A program made the translations under genes and the position numbers. The notes beneath the pieces are model-generated. The model did not search any database. It had not been told where the DNA came from and was given only the letters and a program-made list of their open reading frames with translations. A DNA stretch of 5,350 nucleotides, from the NCBI GenBank assembly GCA_027490555.1, contig JAIXXW010000319.1, positions 1-5,350 of the forward strand, written 5' to 3'. Positions 5,290-5,350 of the stretch are shown here, one piece after another; the first letter of the stretch is position 1; the number at the start of each line of letters is the position of its first letter. The stretch comes from Comamonadaceae bacterium (GTDB lineage Bacteria; Pseudomonadota; Gammaproteobacteria; Burkholderiales; Burkholderiaceae_C).

Positions 5290-5350
5290 GTTTTGCTCCT
5301 GTTAACGAGGCCTTGCGACCCGGGTTGCGCACAGCCCGCGCAGATGGGCA
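5290..5350 (-). other. Leader upstream of pufB, no assignable gene
   Basis: These 61 bases contain the pufB ribosome-binding site and a possible end of an upstream reading frame. One minus-strand frame closes with TAA at 5304-5302 after residues reading AHLRGLCATRVARPR, but this is too short to assign to any gene. In related clusters bchZ or a similar bacteriochlorophyll gene may lie here. I see no complete TGT-N12-ACA (PpsR/CrtJ-type) site and no convincing promoter, so the puf promoter is probably outside the window. Confidence 0.4.

Noticed and set aside
5302..5340. Possible GC-rich hairpin or regulator site upstream of pufB
   Set aside because: The pairing needs a bulge, and no intact TGT-N12-ACA palindrome is visible. 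The region is too short and too close to the window edge to interpret.

Overview
The window is the core of a purple-bacterial photosynthesis gene cluster. All recognisable genes lie on the minus strand, so transcription runs from high to low coordinates: pufB, an unrecognised small membrane-protein gene (orf74), pufA, pufL, pufM, pufC, crtA and crtD. crtD runs off the low-coordinate edge of the window. The tetraheme PufC, the C-terminally extended PufM, the divergent CrtA, the carotenoid genes directly behind pufC and the high G+C content together suggest an anoxygenic phototrophic betaproteobacterium (Burkholderiales, Rhodoferax/Limnohabitans/Rubrivivax-like). That placement is an inference made without a database search.

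Region by region: 5290-5350 is a short leader with no assignable gene. 5146-5289 is pufB (LH1 beta), and a terminator-like hairpin overlaps its stop codon. 4877-5101 is orf74, a single-pass membrane protein inserted where most puf operons have pufB and pufA almost touching. 4657-4866 is pufA (LH1 alpha). 4574-4656 is an 83-base gap that, with the end of pufA, holds two strong hairpins. 3737-4573 is pufL, followed by another hairpin, and 2711-3688 is pufM. 1653-2714 is pufC, which overlaps pufM by ATGA. 811-1623 is crtA, and 1-818 is the 5' part of crtD, which overlaps crtA by 8 bases.

How they work together: PufL and PufM form the reaction-centre core that binds bacteriochlorophyll, bacteriopheophytin, quinones and iron. 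PufC is the lipoprotein tetraheme cytochrome that re-reduces the special pair from the periplasmic side. PufB and PufA build the LH1 ring around it. CrtD and CrtA carry out late steps of the spheroidene/spheroidenone-type carotenoid pathway. Ribosome-binding sites are good throughout except at crtA, and gaps are short, so one polycistronic unit is likely. The intercistronic hairpins probably set the relative amounts of the LH1, reaction-centre and cytochrome messages.

The least explained element is orf74. It has its own Shine-Dalgarno site, its stop codon lies inside the Shine-Dalgarno site of pufA, and it has one transmembrane segment without the AxxxH pigment-binding motif of antenna proteins. 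Its overall plan recalls PufX-type reaction-centre/LH1 accessory subunits, but I could not establish homology.
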